Source of the DNA: Cytophagaceae bacterium
GTDB taxonomy: Bacteria > Bacteroidota > Bacteroidia > Cytophagales > Flexibacteraceae
Assembly (NCBI GenBank): GCA_947464365.1
Contig: CANHWS010000222.1
Span: 1-5,815, forward strand
Direction: 5' to 3'
DNA length: 5,815 nt
Position numbers and translations under genes: made by a program. Shown piece after piece: positions 1 through 5,815 of the stretch. The first letter of the stretch is position 1; the number at the start of each line of letters is the position of its first letter. The notes under the pieces are model-generated. The model saw only the letters and a list, made by a program, of their open reading frames with translations, was not told where the DNA came from and searched no databases.

Positions 1-1
1 A

Positions 2-1333
2 AAGGTTTATGAAAGTGGTGTCAGCTCTGGCATCCGGCCCGAAGCTTGGGAAAGCCTCCGCAGGACCAAAGTGTTCCTCAAGGCCCCCATCACGACCCCA
101 CAAGGTGGTGGCTACAAGTCGCTCAATGTTACGGCACGCAAGATGCTGGGCCTCTATAGCAATGTGCGCCCTGTGCAAACGTTGCAGCCGTTTGTGGCCA
201 GCAAACACCACATGGATCTGGTCATCGTTCGCGAAAACGAGGAGGACCTCTATGCTGGCATCGAGCACCGCCAAACACGCGAGGTTACCCAATGCCTCAA
301 ACTCATCAGCCGCCCAGGTTGTGAGAAAATCGTCCGCTACGCCTTCGAGTACGCCAAAAGCTACAACCGCAAAAAGGTAACCTGCTTTAGCAAGGACAAC
401 ATCATGAAGATGACCGATGGTTTGTTCCATAACATCTTCGACGAGATCGGTGCTGAGTATCCAGACATCGAAAAGGACCACCGCATCATTGACATTGGCT
501 CGGCCTTATTGGCTGATACGCCTGAGCGTTTTGATGTCATCGTGACACTGAACCTCTATGGCGACATCATCAGTGACATTGCTGCCCAAGTGGCTGGCTC
601 CGTTGGCCTGTGTGGAAGCGCCAACGTGGGTGACCAATGCGCCATGTTCGAGGCAATCCACGGCTCGGCTCCAGACATCACTGGTATGGGCATAGCCAAT
701 CCGTCGGGTCTATTGAACGGAGCCATCATGATGTTGGTCCATATCAACCAACCTGATGTGGCTTCCAAAATCCATAATGCTTGGCTCCGCACCCTTGAGG
801 ACAGGATCCATACGGCAGACATCTTTGTGCCTGGCAAGTCCGAAAAACGTGCTACCACTTCTGAGTTTGCCGATGCCGTTATCGAGCGCCTTGGCCTAAT
901 GCCGCAGCACCTCAAGCCAGTAAGCTATGGCGATGCCCGTAGCCATGCTTGGGAGCCGAAGCCACTCAAAACCCGCCCTAGGGAGGAAAAAACCCTGATG
1001 GGTGTTGACGTGTTCTTGGACTGGGGCCCTGACAACCCGAACAAGTTGGCGGACATCTTGCATAGTTTCGAGAACCCTAAGGATCTGAAATTAACCATGA
1101 TCAGCAACCGGGGTGTGAAGGCTTGGCCTGATGGCATCCCTGAGACCTTCTTGACCGACCACTGGCGTTGCCGCTACAAAAGTGCCGAAACACCAGGCGA
1201 AAGCCCGATCGAGCATAGTGATATTGTCGCCCTGCTTAACCACATCCAGGCTGCCGGCCTCGACTTCATCAAAACAGAAAACCTCTATGCCTTTGACGGT
1301 GTCAAAGGTTATAGCGCTGGGCAGGGAGAATAA
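2..1333 (+). CDS. icd: Isocitrate dehydrogenase, Thermus-like type with C-terminal extension (5'-truncated)
   Basis: Cytoplasmic TCA-cycle enzyme that oxidatively decarboxylates isocitrate to 2-oxoglutarate. The frame is open to the left edge, so the GTG at 71 is not the start; 443 residues are visible and roughly 40-50 N-terminal ones are probably missing. Family motifs in order: GGGYKSLNV (~35-43, with the substrate-loop Ser), VRPV (~54), VRENEEDLYAGIE (~75-87), KDNIMKMT (~131-138), NLYGDIISD (~184-192, metal-binding Asp residues), HGSAPDI (~220-226). From about residue 300 comes the extra domain of Thermus/Rickettsia-type enzymes, with MISNRG, DHWRCRY and a terminal AQGE-like end (here GQGE). 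Residues at the cofactor-discriminating positions are Asp225, Ile226 and Ala232, which is the pattern of NAD+-using relatives rather than the Lys-Tyr of NADP enzymes. A product name saying 'NADP' is therefore uncertain. The gene ends just before a hairpin terminator and converges on lipoprotein A. Confidence 0.97.
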   Translation, partial: KVYESGVSSGIRPEAWESLRRTKVFLKAPITTPQGGGYKSLNVTARKMLGLYSNVRPVQTLQPFVASKHHMDLVIVRENEEDLYAGIEHRQTREVTQCLKLISRPGCEKIVRYAFEYAKSYNRKKVTCFSKDNIMKMTDGLFHNIFDEIGAEYPDIEKDHRIIDIGSALLADTPERFDVIVTLNLYGDIISDIAAQVAGSVGLCGSANVGDQCAMFEAIHGSAPDITGMGIANPSGLLNGAIMMLVHINQPDVASKIHNAWLRTLEDRIHTADIFVPGKSEKRATTSEFADAVIERLGLMPQHLKPVSYGDARSHAWEPKPLKTRPREEKTLMGVDVFLDWGPDNPNKLADILHSFENPKDLKLTMISNRGVKAWPDGIPETFLTDHWRCRYKSAETPGESPIEHSDIVALLNHIQAAGLDFIKTENLYAFDGVKGYSAGQGE

Positions 1334-1353
1334 TCCTTGATTAGTTAGTCATT

Positions 1354-1388
1354 AAAAAAGGCCTTGACATAACATCAAGGCCTTTTTT
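1354..1388. terminator. Bidirectional intrinsic terminator between icd and lipoprotein A
   Basis: A perfect 14-bp stem pairs AAAAAAGGCCTTGA (1354-1367) with its complement (1375-1388), with a 7-nt loop CATAACA. A-tract and T-tract flanks let it work on both strands. It lies in the 77-bp gap between two convergent stop codons and so can end both transcripts. The same hairpin recurs at 3313-3347. Confidence 0.94.
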
Positions 1389-1410
1389 TGGCTTCAATAC
1401 AACAACAATA

Positions 1411-3027
1411 CTATTGCATCTGAAACCTAAAGTTACCCCTGAACTGTTTAGTCTCCCATTGCCCAGTAACTCGGTTGTAGTAGCCACCTGTGAATTGGTA
1501 GCTGCCGATGGCAACGGCAGGGTAGCCATAACTCTCTGAATAGCTGGTGATGGTGAAGGAGCCGCCGAGGTTGGAAGGACGAACTCCATTATTACTAACC
1601 CTAGTACTGTAATATTTACTACCAACAATAGCATACATATTGTGCGGCCCAAATGGAGATATTTGATAAGTGCCAACTGCTAGTGGGTTACCATTATAAA
1701 AAATACCAGTTTCGGTACCTTGGCATGCACGGCTCACGCTCCTTACGTAAAGTCCACTATCAGAAAAGGACATGCTATTAGGCCTCCAACGGTTGGGATC
1801 CATTGGGTATGAGTTCGAGTCACCACAGACAATATTGTCATAACTGGTGGTAAAAAACATCTTTCCATTGGCATCCGCTAAGTTCCTACAAAGCGAATCT
1901 CCTAGGTAATAGGTTTGTCCTGGCAAGAATGGACCAACCTGCCTCGAGCCGAAAGGTGTATGCAACCAGCGTCTTGGCCCTGCTGGTACTTGAACCACGA
2001 ACGAACCTTGGGCATTTGTGTATGTCACGATTTGCCCAATGTTGACTGGGACAAACGCCGCAGGTGACCCATTTGGCCGACATAATTGGCCCATTAACAT
2101 GGTTGGATAAAATAGGTAATCAAAATTACAAGCGCTAAGGTCAGTAAACTGGGTGCAGACCTGATTGCCATCTACTGTGATTGGTACCTGTAAGCGAACA
2201 TTCTGCCAAGCATTAGCCGCTAATCTCCAAATCCTGAGGGATGTTATTCCATATTGGTTAATGATAGCCAATATTTCAGGTTGCAGCCTTACACATACAT
2301 TAAACGGTGCATTCGGGATCACAGGGACGATGCTATCAGACTGGATGCTTTTATTGCCGCCACCAGCTGACTTGTTACCGTTGCCACCAACAGCATCGAC
2401 ATAGAAAGCACCGACAGACTCAAGGATGCCGAGCCTGCCTGGGTTGTCAGGGTCTTGGGCCGAAAAGTCACCACCTGGCATCATCTCACCAAAGCGGTTG
2501 TGAGTGGGGTCGATATTTGCACCATAAATTCGGATCTTGCCGCTGTATGCCGTGCCATCTGCCTTTTTGAATCCGTTCGGGGCGAAGGTCATGGTAAGTC
2601 CATCGACACTGGTGACCGTGCCACCAGCTGCATTGTCAAAACTGCCGAGTAGTACTCGACGCATCAGGACAGCGTTTACAACAGAAGAGCCTTGATCTTG
2701 TTTTAGGGTGGTATTGGTAACCTTAAAATAGCCCTCCTTTTCAAACGATGCCACTGCACGTTTCTGGTCAATCTGGCCATTGTAGAGTTTGTAATGGCCT
2801 GCCCCATCGGTTATGACACTATCTGTGCCCGAACGTACGATGACATCTGCAATGGGGGCACCTAAAGCATTAGTTACCACACCTTCGATGGTAATACCAG
2901 GGGTGGTACTAACCCCATCAACGGCATTTCTGTCCCGGCAGCTTGAGAGGGTTAAGGTCAACATACTGACCAAGGCAAGGACACTGAACGACAGCATCAG
3001 AGACCGAAATGAAAAAGAATCTCTCAT
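1411..3027 (-). CDS. Lipoprotein A: carboxypeptidase-regulatory-like, multi-module beta-sandwich lipoprotein
   Basis: A 538-residue predicted lipoprotein anchored in the envelope; the function is unknown. The ATG at 3027 is chosen because it gives a classical signal: Arg-bearing n-region, hydrophobic run 10-27, lipobox LSSC with Cys30. The frame runs open to a TTG at 3156, but that would bury the signal 43 residues in, and paralogue B starts at the matching ATG. Visible modules: a carboxypeptidase-regulatory/Cna-B-like repeat at ~47-125 (GVVTNALGAPI, VITDGAGHYKL); a beta module at ~136-285 with DGLTMTFAPNGF, a MMPGGDF motif and SLRIW...AW, recalling FAM171/ZU5-like bacterial modules; a Gly/Asn/Ser/Lys linker at ~213-227; a second regulatory-like repeat at ~313-350 (CRPNGSPAAF, TNAQGSF); a Cys-containing region with FFTTSYDN and MDPNRW; and a C-terminal beta strand-rich end (GGSFTITSYSE ... 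RGNFRFQMQ) resembling DUF6252-type tails. Besides Cys30 there are seven Cys (245, 291, 300, 316, 380, 401, 435), all kept in B. Module names are by eye. Confidence 0.93.
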   Translation of the reverse strand: MRDSFSFRSLMLSFSVLALVSMLTLTLSSCRDRNAVDGVSTTPGITIEGVVTNALGAPIADVIVRSGTDSVITDGAGHYKLYNGQIDQKRAVASFEKEGYFKVTNTTLKQDQGSSVVNAVLMRRVLLGSFDNAAGGTVTSVDGLTMTFAPNGFKKADGTAYSGKIRIYGANIDPTHNRFGEMMPGGDFSAQDPDNPGRLGILESVGAFYVDAVGGNGNKSAGGGNKSIQSDSIVPVIPNAPFNVCVRLQPEILAIINQYGITSLRIWRLAANAWQNVRLQVPITVDGNQVCTQFTDLSACNFDYLFYPTMLMGQLCRPNGSPAAFVPVNIGQIVTYTNAQGSFVVQVPAGPRRWLHTPFGSRQVGPFLPGQTYYLGDSLCRNLADANGKMFFTTSYDNIVCGDSNSYPMDPNRWRPNSMSFSDSGLYVRSVSRACQGTETGIFYNGNPLAVGTYQISPFGPHNMYAIVGSKYYSTRVSNNGVRPSNLGGSFTITSYSESYGYPAVAIGSYQFTGGYYNRVTGQWETKQFRGNFRFQMQ

Positions 3028-3205
3028 AAAAGCAAGTATAGAAGGATGGGTAGTACGAAAACAAAAAGATAGACGAAGGGGCCTATTCTCAAGGACTTGG
3101 TCGATATTGGCCACTGTCTTTGCATCTCTCCTAAGTAAGACAGGCCAAACAGGCAAATCGTTGTCTGTTGGTGATTATATTTTTTCTCAGGACAAGAACA
3201 CGATG
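3028..3205 (-). promoter_or_regulatory. Conserved leader/promoter region of lipoprotein A
   Basis: This non-coding stretch is conserved with the DNA upstream of lipoprotein B in two ungapped blocks. The proximal block includes GAAAACAAAAAGATAGACG (3057-3075), which on the minus strand reads TATCTTTTTG. That is close to the Bacteroidota -7 element TAnnTTTG and has a TTG 18 nt upstream (3090-3092). The element sits 35 nt before the ATG in both copies, but copy B lacks a well-placed TTG, so promoter identity is tentative. The distal block (3123 to ~3200) keeps a fixed 45-nt distance between GGTGATTATA (3170) and the ATG of AGGAGAGATG (3125). That ATG opens a 33-codon frame described in the findings. 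Confidence 0.35.
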
Positions 3206-3303
3206 CAAAACCAAGCCTAATGGCCCTGTCACCTAAAAAAGGTCTTGATCATAGTTAAACTAATTTAGAAAGGCACCAAGCTCTGCCCAAAATCGTATAT
3301 CAA
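3206..3303. other. Short unique spacer between the two duplicated cassettes
   Basis: This is the part of the 343-bp gap between lipoproteins A and B that is not shared by the two units. I see no gene in it. Bases 3232-3248 (TAAAAAAGGTCTTGATC) resemble the 5' arm of the duplicated terminator with one mismatch, but no complementary 3' arm follows. It may be a decayed partial copy or chance. Confidence 0.5.
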
Positions 3304-3312
3304 TTAGTCATT

Positions 3313-3347
3313 AAAAAAGGCCTTGACATAACATCAAGGCCTTTTTT
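3313..3347. terminator. Intrinsic terminator of lipoprotein B (second copy)
   Basis: A 14-bp perfect stem (3313-3326 with 3334-3347) around the same CATAACA loop as the hairpin at 1354-1388. It starts 24 bp past the stop codon of lipoprotein B on the minus strand and should separate B from the downstream gene A. It would also act on plus-strand transcription. Identity with the first copy extends over 44 bases (3304-3347). Confidence 0.93.
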
Positions 3348-3370
3348 GTTGACTTCAATACAACACAAGC

Positions 3371-4999
3371 CTATTGCATCTGGAACCTAAAGTTGCCCCT
3401 GAATTGCTTGGTCTCCCATTGCCTTGTGGAGTTGTTGTAGTACCCACCTGTGAATTGGTAGCTGCCTAGGGCTATGGCTGGATAGCCAAACCGCTCAGAA
3501 TAGCTAGAGATGGTGAAAGAGCCGCCAAGGGTGGCGGGGCGCATGAACCCATTAGTTGGGTTCGTGGAAAAGACCTTGCCGTTTATTGTCGTTTGCATAT
3601 ACTTATCGAAACGGCCACCACTAGGTATATAGTAAGTTCCGACAGCAAGGGCATTGCCAGCGTATAAAATTTTGGTGTCCACACCTGGGCATGCTCGACT
3701 TGCGCTCCTTAACTCTACATTACCTCCAACAAATGAGGTACCCGTTGGGATCCAACGGTTAGGATCCATGGGATATGTATTTGAATCTCCACAAACAACA
3801 TTATCATAACTAGTGGTGAAGAAAACCTTGCCATAGACATCTCCAAGTGTACTACAAAGCGAATCCTGCAAATTATAGAAACGACCAGCTAAAATCGGAC
3901 CAACTAACCTTGAGCCAAATGGTGTGTGTAGCCAACGTTTAGGGCCACTTGGTGCATAAATCACAAATTTGCCTTCTGCATTTGTTGTCGTTACGAGCTG
4001 ATTAATCTGAACAGGAACAAATGCTGCTGGCGATCCATCCGGCCTACATACCTTTCCCTTTATCTCAGCCCCAAATAATAGGTAATCAAAATTACAACCG
4101 CCAAGGTTGGTAAATTGGGTACAAACCTGATTACCCGAAACTGTAATTGGAATTATCAAGGGAATCATCTGCCAAGCAGTAGCACCTCTTCTCCAGATTC
4201 TAAGACTTGAAACACTGTTTTGATTTATGATGTCGATCAATGTTTGACTCAAAGTCACACACACATTAAACGGTTCATTAGGGACCACCGGGACAATGCT
4301 ATCTGACTGGATAGTTTTGTCACCTTTTCCACTACCAGCAGACTTGTTGCCAATGCCACCGGCGGCATCAACATAAAAAGCACCGACTGACTCAAGGATG
4401 CCGAGCTTGCCTGGGTTGTCGGGGTCTTGGGCCGAAAAGTCACCACCTGGCATCATTTCGCCAAAGCGGTTGTGGGTTGCATCAATATTGGCTCCGTAGA
4501 TACGGATCTTGCCACTGTATGTTGTGCCGTCGGCTTTCTTGAAACCGTTGGGGGCGAAAGTCAAGGTCAAACCATCAGCACTGGTTACAGACCCTCCTGC
4601 GGCATTATCAAAACTGCCCAATAGCACCCGCTGCATCAGGACGGCATTCACAACTGAGCCACCTTGTTCTTGTTGCAAGGTAGTATTGGTAACAGCGAAA
4701 AAGCCTTCCTTTTCGAACGATGCCACTGCACGTTTCTGGTCGATCTGACCATTGTAGAGTTTGTAGTGGCCTGCCCCATCTGTGACGACGCTGTCTGAGC
4801 CAGACCTAACTATTACACCTGCAATCGGTGCGCCATCAACATTGGTTACGACTCCTTCGATAGTGGTACCGGTGTTGCCGCCTACCCCATCAATTGCATT
4901 TTTGTCTCGACAGCTCGAGAGGGTGAAGGCCAGGACACTGACCAAGGCTAGGACGCTGAAGGACAGCATCAGGTTCCTAAAAGAATAGCGAGCTTTCAT
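3371..4999 (-). CDS. Lipoprotein B: paralogue of lipoprotein A
   Basis: A 542-residue predicted envelope lipoprotein of unknown function, starting at the ATG at 4999 with an n-region MKARYSFR, hydrophobic core and lipobox LSSC (Cys30). It has the same module order as A: a carboxypeptidase-regulatory-like repeat (~47-125; GVVTNVDGAPI, VVTDGAGHYKL), a beta module (~136-288; DGLTLTFAPNGF, MMPGGDF, SLRIW), a Gly/Ser/Lys linker (~213-229), a second regulatory-like repeat (~315-350; CRPDGSPAAF, TNAEGKF), a region with FFTTSYDN and MDPNRW, and a C-terminal tail ending RGNFRFQMQ. By direct count 186 of the first 220 residues match A, and 126 of 140 between residues 81 and 220. The centre is far less alike, yet all seven mature-chain Cys (247, 293, 302, 318, 382, 403, 437) align. 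The residues after Cys30 (RDKN) do not form the usual Lys/acidic surface-export tag, so surface exposure is undecided. A terminator follows. Confidence 0.93.
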   Translation of the reverse strand: MKARYSFRNLMLSFSVLALVSVLAFTLSSCRDKNAIDGVGGNTGTTIEGVVTNVDGAPIAGVIVRSGSDSVVTDGAGHYKLYNGQIDQKRAVASFEKEGFFAVTNTTLQQEQGGSVVNAVLMQRVLLGSFDNAAGGSVTSADGLTLTFAPNGFKKADGTTYSGKIRIYGANIDATHNRFGEMMPGGDFSAQDPDNPGKLGILESVGAFYVDAAGGIGNKSAGSGKGDKTIQSDSIVPVVPNEPFNVCVTLSQTLIDIINQNSVSSLRIWRRGATAWQMIPLIIPITVSGNQVCTQFTNLGGCNFDYLLFGAEIKGKVCRPDGSPAAFVPVQINQLVTTTNAEGKFVIYAPSGPKRWLHTPFGSRLVGPILAGRFYNLQDSLCSTLGDVYGKVFFTTSYDNVVCGDSNTYPMDPNRWIPTGTSFVGGNVELRSASRACPGVDTKILYAGNALAVGTYYIPSGGRFDKYMQTTINGKVFSTNPTNGFMRPATLGGSFTISSYSERFGYPAIALGSYQFTGGYYNNSTRQWETKQFRGNFRFQMQ

Positions 5000-5215
5000 A
5001 AAAACTAGGACAAGCGTGAGGGTAGCACGAAAACAAAAAAATAGACGGAGTGGCCAATGATCGTTCTGCCGACAAAACCTACACTGAAGGCCCTATTTGA
5101 CAGAATTTGGGCGATTGTGCGCTCAATATAGACATCTCTCTGTAGCTAGACAAGCCTATGACGGGCATGGTTGCATGCTGGTGATAATAAATTTTCAAGA
5201 TCAACGTTTACAAAA
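5000..5215 (-). promoter_or_regulatory. Conserved leader/promoter region of lipoprotein B
   Basis: Counterpart of the leader of A. GAAAACAAAAAAATAGACG (5029-5047) reads TATTTTTTTG on the minus strand and lies 35 nt before the ATG, exactly as in A. The distal block from 5133 contains GGTGATAATA (5180), again 45 nt from the ATG of AGAGAGATG (5135). Here that ATG opens only an 18-codon frame that stops before the gene. The distance between the blocks is about 38 nt longer than in A. Confidence 0.35.
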
Positions 5216-5418
5216 TTTCCAAAATACTAGACCGATTAGTCCAGATTAAGGCCAAATTTTGGTCTGATATGGCTGTATGGTCCTGAAATGCACTTTTTGA
5301 TTAGGTAGGACCCATCGCAGGGCTCAGCCATTGACCAAAAGAAGGACTTGGTTTTTGAATGAGCGGCCAGAAAAACTTAACACGGACAAGCAAAAAAATT
5401 TGGATTTTCACATCAATG
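5216..5418. other. Gene-free stretch between lipoprotein B leader and the Fis-like gene
   Basis: I see no credible coding frame here. The plus-strand frames beginning at 5331 and 5359 run antisense into the Fis-like HTH and show no family features. A small palindrome CCAAATTTTGG sits at 5252-5262. The AT-rich run at 5390-5410 could weakly fold (AAAAT CCAA ATTTT on the minus strand) just past the Fis-like stop, but it is too weak to call a terminator. Confidence 0.5.
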
Positions 5419-5672
5419 CTAGGCCTCCTTCAGCTTGCGGTACAGGGTCGCAATGCCAATGCCCAGCAGGTCAGCTGCGGCTTGTTTGTTGCCTGCGGTG
5501 TGGGATGGGCTAGTGCACGTTGGATTTGCGTCCCCCTTGCCAATATCACTAGCTGCCGCACAATACCCGCGTAGTTGCTGACCAACTTGATTCCGGCATA
5601 TTGATCAAATTGCTTGTTGAAGATGGGATGTGTCATTGCCTTCTCATAATCAGCCACTGTCAGGAACACCAT
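5419..5672 (-). pseudogene. Frameshifted Fis-type helix-turn-helix protein (small regulator or C-terminal remnant of a sigma-54 activator)
   Basis: Two minus-strand frames together give one recognisable C-terminus. The first frame runs from ATG 5672 through VADYEKAMTHPIF to IQRALAH, ending near 5505. The second runs from 5499 to TAG at 5421-5419 and reads TAGNKQAAADLLGI followed by GIATLYRKLKEA, a textbook Fis/NtrC HTH (GN...AA..LGI...TLYRKLK). Joined, they make about 82 residues with exact family spacing (RAL-AH-TAGNK). The break is at 5500-5509, where GTGGG and ATGGG stand in tandem; dropping one 5-bp unit restores the frame. An in-frame TAA at 5694-5696 and the absence of an AAA+ domain upstream mean this is either a Fis-sized gene (Fis itself is ~98 residues) or a decayed tail of a sigma-54-dependent activator. 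A sequencing error is also possible. Unrepaired, the first frame gives an 80-residue product lacking the HTH. Confidence 0.62.
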
Positions 5673-5815
5673 TAGCGGTTTGTATCGGTGGGTTTATGAG
5701 GTTTTTATCGGTATGGCTTGCGTTAGGCCCATCATATTGTGCTTATTTGTCCTGCTGCAAGGCCCCTGAATCGGCAAAATTGTTATTTTAGGGCAGCCAA
5801 AGGCCTCTGAGTGGG
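5673..5815. other. Right-edge stretch without a recognised gene
   Basis: This is the upstream side of the Fis-like gene. All minus-strand frames are interrupted nearby (for example TAA at 5694-5696), so no longer regulator continues into the window edge. There is a short direct repeat, TATCGGT, at 5683 and 5707. No convincing promoter is visible. Confidence 0.45.

Larger units (their letters stand above)
1345..3205 (-). repeat. Tandem duplication unit 1 (lipoprotein A cassette)
   Basis: This unit comprises terminator, lipoprotein A gene and about 180 bp of upstream DNA, and is homologous to unit 2 at 3304-5215 in the same order and orientation. The left boundary is sharp: 44 identical bases at 1345-1388 and 3304-3347. 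The right boundary is fuzzy because similarity fades around 3200. Boundaries were judged by eye. Confidence 0.8.
3304..5215 (-). repeat. Tandem duplication unit 2 (lipoprotein B cassette)
   Basis: Second copy of the cassette: terminator, lipoprotein B gene and ~215 bp of upstream DNA. Relative to unit 1 it has a two-codon gain in the Gly/Ser/Lys linker and another two codons later in the gene. It also has about 38 extra bases in the leader, between the proximal and distal conserved blocks. The right end was estimated from fading similarity. Confidence 0.8.

Noticed and set aside
556..1137. Minus-strand frames inside isocitrate dehydrogenase (556-915, 925-1137)
   Set aside because: They are fully antisense to a well-conserved enzyme and show no domain, signal or start context.
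71..1333. GTG at 71 as the start of isocitrate dehydrogenase
   Set aside because: The frame is open to base 2, and the residues before it (KVYESGVSSGIRPEAWE...) match the family, so the gene is cut by the window edge.
2455..2652. Plus-strand frames at 2455 and 4427 that both begin MGRKVTTWHH and look like conserved small genes
   Set aside because: Both lie antisense to the most conserved part of the lipoprotein genes. Their similarity follows from the sense-strand conservation, and they diverge in composition soon after.
1411..3156. Longer form of lipoprotein A from a TTG at 3156
   Set aside because: It would place the lipoprotein signal 43 residues inside the protein. The paralogue starts at the equivalent of the ATG at 3027, and the extra region aligns with non-coding leader DNA of copy B.
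5252..5262. Palindrome CCAAATTTTGG as an operator or terminator
   Set aside because: It is short and AT-rich, has no T-run and no partner copy near the leaders, and is likely to occur by chance.
5331..5574. Plus-strand frames at 5331 and 5359
   Set aside because: They are antisense to the Fis-like HTH, with no recognisable family features and Cys-rich, low-complexity translations.
1..5815. CRISPR array, insertion sequence, tRNA or rRNA
   Set aside because: There are no regularly spaced short repeats, no transposase-like frame with terminal inverted repeats, and no cloverleaf or rRNA-like sequence. The only long repeat is the two-unit tandem duplication.

Overview
The window looks like chromosomal DNA of a member of the Bacteroidota. 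The evidence is a Thermus/Rickettsia/Bacteroidota-style isocitrate dehydrogenase with a long C-terminal extension, large lipoproteins built from carboxypeptidase-regulatory-like beta modules, and AT-rich leaders without a clear Shine-Dalgarno sequence. This is an inference from protein style; no rRNA or other taxonomic marker is present.

Layout. Bases 2-1333 (+) hold the 3' part of an isocitrate dehydrogenase gene whose 5' end lies outside the window. It converges on a strong hairpin terminator at 1354-1388. Bases 1411-3027 (-) and 3371-4999 (-) hold two paralogous lipoproteins, here called A and B, of 538 and 542 residues. Each is followed on its own strand by a copy of the same terminator. 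Bases 5419-5672 (-) hold a small Fis-type helix-turn-helix gene or gene remnant that is broken by what looks like a 5-bp duplication. The remaining stretches (3028-3370, 5000-5418, 5673-5815) carry no gene I can support. The first two contain leader DNA conserved between the two lipoprotein copies.

The main event is a tandem duplication of a cassette of about 1.9 kb: upstream region, lipoprotein gene and terminator. The two copies have diverged unevenly. The N-terminal ~220 residues and the last ~50 residues are about 85% identical. The central ~250 residues are much more different but keep all seven cysteines and a few tryptophan/proline/glycine motifs. The 44 bp around the terminator are identical. 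This pattern fits gene conversion at the ends, diversification in the middle, or both.

The genes do not form an obvious pathway. Isocitrate dehydrogenase is a TCA-cycle housekeeping gene facing the other way. A terminator follows each lipoprotein gene, so A and B are probably transcribed separately. I see no mobile element, CRISPR array, tRNA or rRNA, and no multi-gene system of a recognisable kind. The least explained content is the duplicated lipoprotein cassette with its shared leader.
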